This document shows positions 42,348 through 50,495 of a stretch of DNA of 54,924 nucleotides, piece by piece. Each line of letters starts with the position of its first letter. Position 1 is the first letter of the stretch. The notes under the pieces are model-generated. The model had not been told where the DNA came from. It made no database searches and saw only the letters and a list, made by a program, of their open reading frames with translations. The position numbers and the translations under genes are program-made. Origin of the DNA: Chloroflexota bacterium. GTDB lineage: Bacteria > Chloroflexota > Dehalococcoidia > Lucifugimonadales > UBA3495. The stretch lies in NCBI GenBank assembly GCA_022568195.1, contig JADFFS010000005.1, forward strand, positions 1-54,924, read 5' to 3'.

Positions 42348-44138
42348 TTGCTTAAAACCACGAATTGCGGCGACCTGGGGGAGGAGCAGATCGGTAGCCA
42401 GACCACTTTGGCTGGCTGGGTGAGCCGGAGGCGGGACCACGGCGGGATCATTTTCGTGGACCTTCGTGACCGTACCGGTGTGGTGCAGGTCGTCTTCAAT
42501 CCCGAGTTGGCTCCCGAGGCCTACCAGGTTGCCGACCAGCTCCGGGCCGAATGGGTGCTGCAAGTACAGGGGACTGTGCAGCGAAGACCCCCCGGCAGCG
42601 AAAACCCAGCCATGGCCACGGGGACGGTGGAGGTAATCCCTCACGCGGCCACCATTCTCAACTCATCCCTAACCCCTCCCTTTTACATCACTGATGACGT
42701 GGAGGTGGACGAAAGCCTGCGCCTTCGCTACCGCTACCTGGACCTTCGCCGGCCCAAGATGTACCGGAACTTGGTGCTGCGCCATAAGGTCGTAAAGTAT
42801 ATCCGAGATTTCCTGGACGCCCGGGAATTCCTGGAGATCGAGACTCCCATCCTGATCAAAAGCACCCCGGAGGGCGCTCGCGATTTCCTGGTGCCCAGCC
42901 GCATGCAAAAAGGCAGCTTCTACGCCTTGCCCCAGTCTCCCCAGCAGTTGAAGCAGCTATTGATGGTTTCCGGCGTGGAGCGATACTTTCAGATCGCTCG
43001 TTGCTTCCGCGACGAGGACCTTCGAGCCGACCGCCAGCCCGAGTTCACCCAGCTTGACTTGGAGATGAGCTTCGCCGACGAAGAGGATATCCTCCAGCTG
43101 ACGGAGGAGCTTTACACCGGTTTGGTGGAGTCGTTGACCCCGGAGAAGACCCTGGTTAAGCCATTTCCCAGGCTTACATACGATGAAGCTATGGAGCGTT
43201 ACGGCAGCGACAAACCTGACCTTCGCTTCGGCATGGAGATGGCCGACGCCACCGACCTGGCTTTGGAGACCGAGTTTCGCGTGTTCCACTCGGTCATCCA
43301 AGCCGGGGGGATAGTCAAAGGTTTTGCCGTCAAAGGCCAGGGCCATTACACAGGCTCCAACATGAGGGAGTTGGAACAGGCTGCCAAAGACGCCGGGGCG
43401 GCCGGGCTGAGCCACCTGCGATTAGGACAGGCCAGCTCCATCGAGGCGCTGGAAGAAGAGGCTGTCCAACTATCCCCGGGGTTGAGGATGCCGGTGGAGT
43501 GGAGCCGGCGCATGGCACAGCGCGTAGGCGCCGGGCCCGGAGACCTGATCTTGTTGATGGCCGGGCCGGCGAAGCAGGCGAACCTGTGGCTCAGCGCCAT
43601 GCGGACCTACATGGGGGAGCGGCTTGGCCTTGGCGACCCCAACGCGATGACCTTCGCCTTCATCACCGAGTTCCCCCTCTTCGAATGGGACGAAGAACAC
43701 CAACGTTGGCACTCTTCCCACCATCCCTTTACCTCGCCTGCCACGGGCGAGGAGGACCTCCTGGACGGCGAAGACTTGTCCAGAATCAAATCGAAAGCCT
43801 ACGACCTGGTGTGCAACGGAGCGGAGCTGGCCAGCGGCAGCATACGCATTCACCGGCGGGAGCTTCAGGAGAAAATTTTCACCATATTGGGCTACCCGAA
43901 GGAGGAAATAGTCGCCCGGTTCGGGCATATTCTGGAGGCCTTCGAGTACGGGGCGCCACCCCATGGCGGCATAGCTCCCGGCATCGACCGCCTGGTGGCC
44001 ATGCTTGCCGGGTCGAGTTCAATCCGAGAGGTTATCGCCTTCCCCAAAACCCAGACCGGAGCGGACCTGCTGTTCGGCTCGCCGGCGCCGGTGGCCCCGG
44101 ACCAACTCCAGGAACTGGGCCTGGGGCTGCTGGAGTAG
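42348..44138 (+). CDS. aspS: Aspartyl-tRNA synthetase, probably non-discriminating (Asp/Asn)
   Basis: 596 residues from the TTG at 42348, which has GGAGG six nt upstream; the frame stays open to ATG 42321 or 42249. Bacterial-type AspRS: anticodon-binding domain LAGWVSRRRDHGGIIFVDLRDR, class II motif 2 region FQIARCFRDEDLRADRQPEFTQLD, GAD insertion, and motif 3 YGAPPHGGIAPGIDR. It charges tRNA-Asp. Numbered from this start, residue 31 is His and residue 83 is Gly, the pair associated with relaxed recognition of tRNA-Asn in the Pseudomonas enzyme, so Asn-tRNA would be made by GatCAB elsewhere in the genome. The start and the numbering support each other. Confidence 0.95.
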   Translation: MLKTTNCGDLGEEQIGSQTTLAGWVSRRRDHGGIIFVDLRDRTGVVQVVFNPELAPEAYQVADQLRAEWVLQVQGTVQRRPPGSENPAMATGTVEVIPHAATILNSSLTPPFYITDDVEVDESLRLRYRYLDLRRPKMYRNLVLRHKVVKYIRDFLDAREFLEIETPILIKSTPEGARDFLVPSRMQKGSFYALPQSPQQLKQLLMVSGVERYFQIARCFRDEDLRADRQPEFTQLDLEMSFADEEDILQLTEELYTGLVESLTPEKTLVKPFPRLTYDEAMERYGSDKPDLRFGMEMADATDLALETEFRVFHSVIQAGGIVKGFAVKGQGHYTGSNMRELEQAAKDAGAAGLSHLRLGQASSIEALEEEAVQLSPGLRMPVEWSRRMAQRVGAGPGDLILLMAGPAKQANLWLSAMRTYMGERLGLGDPNAMTFAFITEFPLFEWDEEHQRWHSSHHPFTSPATGEEDLLDGEDLSRIKSKAYDLVCNGAELASGSIRIHRRELQEKIFTILGYPKEEIVARFGHILEAFEYGAPPHGGIAPGIDRLVAMLAGSSSIREVIAFPKTQTGADLLFGSPAPVAPDQLQELGLGLLE

Positions 44139-44185
44139 CTTCCGAAAGAAACTCGGGTGCCCTCACAGCGTAAAGGAGAGACGGA

Positions 44186-45055
44186 GTGAATAAGCCAATG
44201 GGACCAGTGGTGCTTGGTGCTTTGTTGCTATTGCTGGCCGCCGCCTGTGGCGGCTCTGCTACGCCTACATCCGCACTTAAGCTAACGCCTACACCTACCT
44301 CGGCCTCGGCCCTCCAACCAGCGTCACCAGGCGAGAAGTTATTCGTCATCAAGGGCTGCGCCGCCTGCCATGGGGAAATGGGTCAGGGTAGTCAGATCGC
44401 GCCGGCTCTACCCGGTCACAGTGAGACCCAGGTCCGGCGCCAGGTCCGGGCCCCCATGGGGCTAATGCCTGTTTTCCCTCCCGACCGGGTATCCAACCAG
44501 GAGTTGGCGCAAATAGCAGCGTACATTACAAGCCTTTCCGGTCCCCATGCCCATATAGCGCAGGTCAGCCCCGCAGACGCAATTGCCCAGCACCATTGGA
44601 TGGCACTGTTTGCGCTGAAGGATGAAGCCCAAGATGAGGCGATGCATCACATCAGTCACATTATCGACCTGGTGGAAGGCGACCACCTGGCTAGAATGAG
44701 GGAGTCACTGCTGACAGTTGAGTCTGGTAATTTGCACGATGCCGAGCACATGGTTGAGGAAATGTTGGCCGGGACGGCTTCTCCTGGGCTAGACGAGAGA
44801 GAGGTACACCTGAGGCTGGCGATTACATCAATCAAGGTGGACGATCCGGGTGACGCTGCTCATCATCTGGAGCACTACCTGGACGTGGTTGAAGGTGACT
44901 CGAAAGAGGCGGGAATCGGCGGCAAGATCATGGACCTACTGGGAGCCGGTGACCTTTCTGAGGCGGAACACCACATCTCCGAGTTGACCGAAGCCATCAG
45001 CGAAGAGGACCATACCGAAGATGATGAAGAGAAACATGGTACTCCGCAGCCTTAG
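44186..45055 (+). CDS. Cytochrome c lipoprotein with C-terminal histidine-rich repeats
   Basis: 289 residues, GTG start with AAAGGAG upstream. A lipoprotein signal peptide ends in LLAAAC (Cys21 would be lipidated). A Thr/Pro/Ser-rich linker follows. One class I cytochrome c domain (about 47-120) has heme motif C58-A-A-C61-H62 and methionines at 91 and 94 as candidate axial ligands. Residues 130-280 hold an unusual helical part with four related His/acid units: EAMHHISHIIDLVEGD (151), DAEHMVEEML (185), DAAHHLEHYLDVVEGD (223) and EAEHHISELTEA (259). It should sit on the outer face of the cytoplasmic membrane and carry electrons; the repeat part may bind metal or heme. It lies 47 nt after aspS. 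Confidence 0.82.
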   Translation: MNKPMGPVVLGALLLLLAAACGGSATPTSALKLTPTPTSASALQPASPGEKLFVIKGCAACHGEMGQGSQIAPALPGHSETQVRRQVRAPMGLMPVFPPDRVSNQELAQIAAYITSLSGPHAHIAQVSPADAIAQHHWMALFALKDEAQDEAMHHISHIIDLVEGDHLARMRESLLTVESGNLHDAEHMVEEMLAGTASPGLDEREVHLRLAITSIKVDDPGDAAHHLEHYLDVVEGDSKEAGIGGKIMDLLGAGDLSEAEHHISELTEAISEEDHTEDDEEKHGTPQP

Positions 45056-45086
45056 CGCAATTAAAACGATTGAGCCGTAACAAGGA

Positions 45087-45130
45087 AAAGGGTCCGCCCC
45101 GATTGCATCGGGGCGGACCCTTTGTTGTTT
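45087..45130. terminator. Strong bidirectional terminator between convergent genes
   Basis: Perfect 17-bp stem, AAAGGGTCCGCCCCGAT (45087-45103) with its complement at 45107-45123 and a TGC loop, followed by TTTGTTGTTT. Outer CAAGGAAA/TTTCCTTG arms (45081-45088, 45128-45135) extend the symmetry, so it should act for both the cytochrome gene and the aldolase gene. Confidence 0.9.
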
Positions 45131-45169
45131 CCTTGTTTGGGAATGCTCGGCCTAGCCGGCGGACACCTC

Positions 45170-46186
45170 CTAATCTTCGGGGACGTAGGTGCCCTGCCGG
45201 GCCGCACTGGTGAGCCTGGCCCGTGTGTAAAAGGCCAGAGCGGCGGCCTCCGTATTCTCCGACTTTCCTGCCCAGGCGGCCAATGGCGCTCCCTGTAGGC
45301 TCCGGCCGAAGGAGAAGCTGAGCTGCCAGGGCGCGTCGACCTCGGGCGCCCGTTGGTTCAGGGCGTTGAGATTGGCCGTTACCGAGCCGTCGGGCTCACC
45401 GCCGGAGAGGAAGACCACCCCGGGGACCGAGGCCGGCAACACTCGCTTGAAGCAGTCGATGGTCTTCTCGGCGACTTCTTCTGGCTCGGCGCGCTGATCC
45501 GCGGAACCTCCGGAGATCACCATGCTGGGCTTCAGCAGCATACCCTCAAGCAGTACCTTCTGCTGGGCCAACTGGTCGAAAACCTCCCGCAGGACCTCTT
45601 CAGTGACCTCAAAGCATCGGTCGATGCTGTGGCCGCCATCCCGCAGAATCTCCGGTTCCACGATGGGCACCAAGCCTGCTTCTTGGCTCATGGCCGCGAA
45701 CCGGGCCAGGGCGTGGGCGTTGGCGCTCAAACCGTAGGCAGTGGGGGTATCGTCAGCGATGCTGATCACTGCCCGCCATTTGGTGAAGCCTGCTCCCAAC
45801 TCGGCGTATTCCTTGAGCCGGTCCCGCAGACCGTCCAGACCTTCGGTCACCAACTCATCGGTCGCACTGGGCAGCGGCACGGTGCCCTTGTCGACCTTGA
45901 TCCCAGGGATTATGCCCTGGTTCGATAGGACCTTGACCATCGGGGTCCCGTCGGCGCCATCCTGGCGAATAGTCTCGTCGAACAGGATCACGCCGCTGAC
46001 AAAATCAGCGATGCCGGCAGTGCGGAACAGTATCTCGCGGTAGTTGCGCCGGCTCTCCTCGGTGGACTCCACGTTTATGCTGTCGAACCGTCTCTTTATG
46101 GTTCCGCTGCTTTCGTCGGCTGCCAGGATACCCTTCTTCTCGGCAACCAGCGCCTGTGCGGTCTGGACTAGCCGCTGCTTATCCAT
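45170..46186 (-). CDS. Fructose-bisphosphate aldolase, class I
   Basis: 338 residues. Class I enzymes use a lysine Schiff base to interconvert fructose 1,6-bisphosphate with two triose phosphates. Visible are GILAADESSGTIKRRF, the conserved IVEPEIL, LLEGMLLKPSMVISG (Schiff-base Lys in LLKPSM), and VVFLSGGEPDGSVTANLNALN with the phosphate-binding glycines. AAGGAGGCG precedes the ATG. It lies 55 nt after the fructose-bisphosphatase gene and is probably in one operon with it, working in gluconeogenesis or sugar phosphate turnover. Confidence 0.95.
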   Translation of the reverse strand: MDKQRLVQTAQALVAEKKGILAADESSGTIKRRFDSINVESTEESRRNYREILFRTAGIADFVSGVILFDETIRQDGADGTPMVKVLSNQGIIPGIKVDKGTVPLPSATDELVTEGLDGLRDRLKEYAELGAGFTKWRAVISIADDTPTAYGLSANAHALARFAAMSQEAGLVPIVEPEILRDGGHSIDRCFEVTEEVLREVFDQLAQQKVLLEGMLLKPSMVISGGSADQRAEPEEVAEKTIDCFKRVLPASVPGVVFLSGGEPDGSVTANLNALNQRAPEVDAPWQLSFSFGRSLQGAPLAAWAGKSENTEAAALAFYTRARLTSAARQGTYVPED

Positions 46187-46241
46187 AGATCACGCCTCCT
46201 TCCCTTATTATCCTGGTTATGTCTTGTACCAAACCGGGCTG

Positions 46242-47219
46242 CTAGCCGGCTTTAATCACCGACACCGTTTCCTCGACGACATCTTTATTCCCCAAGATCA
46301 GCGGTGTCCGCTGGTGCAGCTGCTGCGGGACAATGTCCATGATCCGCTCATAGCCTGTTGAAGCGGCCCCCCCAGCCTGTTCGGCCACAAAGCCCAGGGG
46401 ATTCGCCTCATACATCAGCCGAAGGCGGCCGTCCTTACGATTCTGGTCGGCTGGATAGGCGAAAATACCGCCCTTCAAGAGGTTTCTGTGAAAATCGGCC
46501 ACCAGAGAACCCACGTACCGCTGGGAATACTTGTCTCTGAGAAGTGTGATGGCCTTCTGGGTCGGCTTGTCCAAGACCTTGTTGTTGCCCTCATTGGTGC
46601 TGTAGTAAGCGCATTCCGCGGGGATCTTGATGTTGGGATGAGTTAGTGCAAAGGCGCCAGACTCGGGGTCCAATGTGAAACCGGAGACCTTGTTCTTGGT
46701 AGCCAGCACCAAAACGGTACTCGACCCGTAAACCACGTAGGTCGCGGCAACCTGCTGGTTGCCAGGCCTCAGTAGAGAGTCGTCGTTCACCGTCTCGCCC
46801 GGCCTTTTCAACCAGATCCCGAAGATGGAGCCGATGCTCACCGCAACGTCGATGTTGGATGAGCCGTCAAGGGGGTCCATCAACACGATATAGCCGTCGG
46901 CAACGTCGCCCTCCACAATGACCGGCTTTTCTATCTCTTCGCAGCCTATGGCGGCCACGTGACCGGATTGGGATAGGGTCTCTACGAAGATGTCCGAACT
47001 GGCCTTGTCCAAGCGTTCGACGATCTCACCTTGGACGTTGATCTCACCGGTGGTGCCCAGCACGTCGGCCAAGGCGGCCTGACGGACCTGCTGTTGGACC
47101 CGGCAAGAACCGTCGGCGATGGCCATGATGACCGCGGCCAGGCCGTCATTCTGGCCTTTGTCCTGCCACTCTGAGGTTACGTATTCTTGTAGAGTAGTCC
47201 GATGTCCTGCTGCTGGCAC
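46242..47219 (-). CDS. fbp: Fructose-1,6-bisphosphatase, class I
   Basis: 325 residues from GTG 47219 with GGGAGG upstream. It hydrolyses fructose 1,6-bisphosphate to fructose 6-phosphate, the committed gluconeogenic step. The metal site is clear: CEEIEKPV, VLMDPLDGSSNIDVAVSIGSIFGIW, and later GGIFAYPADQNRKDGRLRLMYEANPLGFVAEQAGG. The aldolase for the preceding step is encoded 55 nt downstream, and a sugar-sensing regulator is divergent, suggesting flux control by a phosphorylated sugar. Confidence 0.96.
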   Translation of the reverse strand: MPAAGHRTTLQEYVTSEWQDKGQNDGLAAVIMAIADGSCRVQQQVRQAALADVLGTTGEINVQGEIVERLDKASSDIFVETLSQSGHVAAIGCEEIEKPVIVEGDVADGYIVLMDPLDGSSNIDVAVSIGSIFGIWLKRPGETVNDDSLLRPGNQQVAATYVVYGSSTVLVLATKNKVSGFTLDPESGAFALTHPNIKIPAECAYYSTNEGNNKVLDKPTQKAITLLRDKYSQRYVGSLVADFHRNLLKGGIFAYPADQNRKDGRLRLMYEANPLGFVAEQAGGAASTGYERIMDIVPQQLHQRTPLILGNKDVVEETVSVIKAG

Positions 47220-47316
47220 GCATCACCTCCCGCACTGAATAACCCGCTCCATAACGACATCAGGCCGCACCGGGTCTGCGGTAAACGGTAACGATAGACT
47301 GTACTAAACACAATAA

Positions 47317-47350
47317 TCCTCGTTCCGAGGAATCTACGGAATAATATTCC
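47317..47350. promoter_or_regulatory. Candidate operators in the fbp/regulator divergent region
   Basis: Two inverted repeats lie side by side: TCCTCG TTC CGAGGA (47317-47331) and the perfect palindrome GGAATAATATTCC (47338-47350). Either could be bound by the adjacent SorC-family regulator; this is inferred from position and symmetry only. Confidence 0.4.
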
Positions 47351-47376
47351 AATGGCAGCCTTTTGGCTGGCGATTA

Positions 47377-47405
47377 TTGCACATAAGTCTACTAGTATGT
47401 AGAAT
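47377..47405 (+). promoter_or_regulatory. Sigma-70 promoter of the SorC-family regulator
   Basis: TTGCAC (47377-47382), 17 nt spacer, TAGAAT (47400-47405). Predicted start near 47412, about 33 nt before the ATG at 47445. The palindromes at 47317-47350 lie just upstream. Confidence 0.6.
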
Positions 47406-47444
47406 ATTGCCCCGATTGATATTTCAGCGGAGAACCTTCTAGCA

Positions 47445-48626
47445 ATGAAAATATCCCCTCGAAACATGCCCAGACCTGACTCCGCGACAGAAGAACCTCT
47501 CGACCAACGCGCCTTGGAAATCGTTCGCCGAAACAAGCTGGAAGGGGAGAGCCTCAAGGACTTATCCAGCGAATTCTCGGCGGGCGCCACGACCCTGCAC
47601 CGAAAGTTGAAAACCTGGTTGGAACAGGGCAGGTTTGAGCTGATCGATAAGTGGAGCGGACAGACCTCGGCCCTGGACGTGACCACCGATGAGCCCTTGG
47701 GCGAGAACCTGGCCCGAGAGACCTTGATACGGCGGGCTCGGGTGGCGCACGTGCCTGGTGTGGAGGCGGCGACGGGACCGGATTACCGGCAGCCGGCCGA
47801 CAGTGACCGGGGGCAGGTCGCCTACCAAGCCGGAGACCAGCTCCACAGGGCTCTTGGGGATGTGGCCGCCCGGCTCCTGCTTGACCGCCTGCGGCCCAAC
47901 ATGACCATCGGCTTGGCCTCAGGAAGGGGAGTCGCTTTTACGATCCAACGCCTGGAAGAGCTATCCAGGGACCGGCCCGCGTGGATCAGCGGGTATCAAG
48001 GGGCAGAGATATTCTCCTTGAGCGGTGGTTCTTGGATGGGTAGCTGGGCGATCCCGTTCAACCGGCCCTTAGACGCCGATGCCAACGTATTTCACCTGGG
48101 CACCATTTTGCAGGTCTCTTCCGGCAAGCGAACCTACAAAGGCTCCTGGTTGCTGGTCAGGGAGGGAGCGCCGGAGCAGCCAAGCTACGAGGGCGTCCAT
48201 CTCGATCTGGCCATCGTGGGGATCGGGCAACTCAATACAGGGCACCACTTCCTTCGGCCCGACGCGGCGCTCCAATTGGAAAGCCTGAGCAATGCCTTGG
48301 CGCGCATCAGGGAGTTCCAGGAAAAGGATAAGGACCTTCATGCCAGCATCGCTGACATCTGTCATATCCTGTTTTACGTAGGGCCGGGTCAGCTTCCAGA
48401 CGAAGTAGCGGAGACGGTGGCCGAGCTTAACAACGCGATGTCGGCAGCTCCCAAAAAGATCCTGCAGGACGCTGACGAAATCATCCTGGTGGCGGGAGGA
48501 GCGCAAAAAGAGGAGGCATTGTACAATTTCATCAAGGGAAATTGTAAGGACGCACCCATCGACCCTGCCCGGGTAACATTGATCACCGACTCCTGGACTG
48601 CTCGCCGAATCTTGGAGCGCGGCTGA
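47445..48626 (+). CDS. SorC/DeoR family sugar-binding transcriptional regulator
   Basis: 393 residues. The N-terminal helix-turn-helix (about 20-65: RALEIVRRNKLEGESLKDLSSEFSAGATTLHRKLKTWL) precedes a SorC-type sugar-phosphate-binding domain with RLRPNMTIGLASGRGVAFTI, LDLAIVGIGQL and the late ILVAGGAQKEEALYNFIKGN. CggR of Bacillus, of the same family, senses fructose 1,6-bisphosphate and controls triose-phosphate genes. Here the divergent neighbours are fructose-bisphosphatase and aldolase, so a CggR-like sensor of central sugar phosphates is a sensible inference. GGAGA lies 10 nt before the ATG. Confidence 0.85.
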   Translation: MKISPRNMPRPDSATEEPLDQRALEIVRRNKLEGESLKDLSSEFSAGATTLHRKLKTWLEQGRFELIDKWSGQTSALDVTTDEPLGENLARETLIRRARVAHVPGVEAATGPDYRQPADSDRGQVAYQAGDQLHRALGDVAARLLLDRLRPNMTIGLASGRGVAFTIQRLEELSRDRPAWISGYQGAEIFSLSGGSWMGSWAIPFNRPLDADANVFHLGTILQVSSGKRTYKGSWLLVREGAPEQPSYEGVHLDLAIVGIGQLNTGHHFLRPDAALQLESLSNALARIREFQEKDKDLHASIADICHILFYVGPGQLPDEVAETVAELNNAMSAAPKKILQDADEIILVAGGAQKEEALYNFIKGNCKDAPIDPARVTLITDSWTARRILERG

Positions 48627-48687
48627 AGTTTCCTATCTCATCACTCCGCCGCCAATAGAAGGGGGCGATCGATGGCGCCCCAGCCCA

Positions 48688-48717
48688 TTGTGAAAACCGG
48701 CTCAGAGAGTGTATATT
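48688..48717 (+). promoter_or_regulatory. Promoter candidate for the zinc-ribbon/TPR membrane protein
   Basis: TTGTGA (48688-48693), 18 nt spacer, TATATT (48712-48717). A GGGGCG/CGCCCC hairpin just upstream (48662-48681) may end the regulator transcript, although no T-run follows it. Confidence 0.45.
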
Positions 48718-48794
48718 CAAATACGGGCTAATTAGGGCTCGTTACCAATCACAGGTTGTGCGGGCACCTTAGGCCTGTGCGGAGGACAATCGGC

Positions 48795-49616
48795 GTGGCT
48801 CTGTTCTTCCTGTACCTTTCGCTGGCCTTGGTCTTGGTGTGGACATATCGGCTGGCCCGTGCCAAGGCCCGGCAACCGTGGCTATGGACCGCAGCAGCAT
48901 TGGCGATAACGGTTCTCGGCCACGAAAAGTTGCTCGGAGACCCATGGCAGCTGTTTAGCTTGGCGCCAATGATCGTCCTGCTGTTCCTGAAGGCCCCAAC
49001 CCCCAAAACCGTGCCGCCACCGGAGGGTGTCTCCTGCCCCAGGTGCCAGGCCAACCATCCCTACGGCCGCTACTATTGCACAAACTGCGGCTGGGAACTC
49101 ACCAAAGCCTATTCCGAGGCCGGCGCTGTGCCTGAAGAGCCGGCGCAGCCTCGGCCCATCACGGAAACCTTGGAGCCTGCGGCGGCTACCAATGCGCCCC
49201 AGGCTGTCGATGTCCCCAGCCAGTCCGCCCAAACTGAATCACCCGTTGATTCCGAGGTACCATCAGCCCCGGAAGAAGACCCTGGCAAGGAAGTAGCCCC
49301 GGCCATGGAAGCCCAGTCCGCCAAACCTCAGACGTCTGAACCCCAGTCTGCTGAAGCCGCCACGCCGTACCAGCCGGCTGGTCTCAAACCCATGACCGGT
49401 GGGATGCCTACGGCGGCCCGTATGACGGAGCGGGGCCTTGGACTGTTCGATCAAGGAAAGCCACAGGAAGCGATTGACCAGTTTACCAAGGCCATGGCTT
49501 TGCAAGCCGACTACGGTCCGGCCTTGGAAGGCCGCGCCGAGGCCTACGCGAAATTGGGCCGAAACGAAGAAGCGGCGGAAGACCGCCGCCGTCTCGAAGC
49601 TATCAACGCCACCTGA
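48795..49616 (+). CDS. Membrane protein with zinc ribbon and TPR repeats
   Basis: 273 residues from the GTG at 48795 (GGAGGA eight nt upstream). Two to three N-terminal membrane segments (ALFFLYLSLALVLVW, AALAITVLG, SLAPMIVLLFL) are followed by a zinc ribbon with CPRC and CTNCGWEL about 17 residues apart, near residues 80-100. A long low-complexity Pro/Glu/Ala linker runs to about residue 210, and a C-terminal TPR pair (GLGLFDQGKPQEAIDQFTKA, YGPALEGRAEAYAKLGRNEEA) ends the protein. TPRs mediate protein-protein contacts; the role is unknown. No close functional neighbour. Confidence 0.8.
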   Translation: MALFFLYLSLALVLVWTYRLARAKARQPWLWTAAALAITVLGHEKLLGDPWQLFSLAPMIVLLFLKAPTPKTVPPPEGVSCPRCQANHPYGRYYCTNCGWELTKAYSEAGAVPEEPAQPRPITETLEPAAATNAPQAVDVPSQSAQTESPVDSEVPSAPEEDPGKEVAPAMEAQSAKPQTSEPQSAEAATPYQPAGLKPMTGGMPTAARMTERGLGLFDQGKPQEAIDQFTKAMALQADYGPALEGRAEAYAKLGRNEEAAEDRRRLEAINAT

Positions 49617-49715
49617 TTGTCCCAGGGATCAGCCCCGGTCTTACTCTCTTGTCCCCTTCTCTTTCAACCCTGGCCCTTCGCCCAGTTCGCACTTTGCCCG
49701 GTCAACCGCCCCCGG

Positions 49716-50489
49716 CTAGACCGCCATGATGTGGTAGCCGGCGTCCACTGGAATAATCGACCCGGTGATCCCGCTGGCCATATCGCTGCACAGAAACAGG
49801 GCTGTTTTCGCTACCTCGTCCACCGATATGTTGCGTTTCAACGGCGCCGTATCGGCGTGCACTCGTCTCATGTCTCTAAACCCGTGAATCCCCCGGGCGG
49901 CCAGTGTCTCCAGCGGACCGGCGGAGATGGCGTTGACCCGGATGTTGTCGCCGCCGAACTCGGCCGCCAGTTGGCGGACCCCGTGCTCCAACGCGGCCTT
50001 GGCCGTGCCCATGACATTGTACCCAGGGAATACCCGCTGGGACGCTTGAAAGGTCATGGCGACGACGCTGCCGCCGTTGGGCATCAGCGCCGCGGCGTGG
50101 CGTACCAAGGGCAGCAAAGAGTAGGCGCTGACTTCAAGGGCGATGCGAAACCCTTCTCTGCCGGTATCCGAGTATCGCCCAGACAGGTCCTCCCGGTTGG
50201 CGTAGGCGATGCTATGCACCAGGAATGAAATATCACCGAAGGTGTCCGCGACCTGCTTGAATGCCTCCTCGATTTGACCGTCGTCGGTGGCATCGCAGGG
50301 GATGGTCAGCGCCCCGTCCAAAGTCCCAGCCAACCGGTCGACTCGCTCCTTCAACCTCTCGTTCTGGTAGGTCAATGCCAGACGCGCCCCGGCACTGGCC
50401 AGGATTTCCGCGATCCCCCAGGCGATGCTACGGTCGTTGGCCACCCCGAAGACGATTCCTTTTTTACCCGATAGGTCGATGGAATACAA
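49716..50489 (-). CDS. fabI: Enoyl-[acyl-carrier-protein] reductase (NADH)
   Basis: 257 residues from TTG 50489 (GGAGG upstream). Last step of each fatty acid elongation cycle, reducing enoyl-ACP. The FabI pattern is LSGKKGIVFGVANDRSIAWGIAE, VHSIAYANREDLSGRYSDT, then the catalytic tyrosine and lysine of YNVMGTAKAALE. The loop before it reads TFQASQRVFPG instead of the more usual TYLGAERAIPN. The late RTLAARGI-like segment is LETLAARGIHGF. It lies 6 nt after the epimerase gene on the same strand, so both probably share a transcript. Confidence 0.94.
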   Translation of the reverse strand: MYSIDLSGKKGIVFGVANDRSIAWGIAEILASAGARLALTYQNERLKERVDRLAGTLDGALTIPCDATDDGQIEEAFKQVADTFGDISFLVHSIAYANREDLSGRYSDTGREGFRIALEVSAYSLLPLVRHAAALMPNGGSVVAMTFQASQRVFPGYNVMGTAKAALEHGVRQLAAEFGGDNIRVNAISAGPLETLAARGIHGFRDMRRVHADTAPLKRNISVDEVAKTALFLCSDMASGITGSIIPVDAGYHIMAV

Positions 50490-50495
50490 TGGAAA

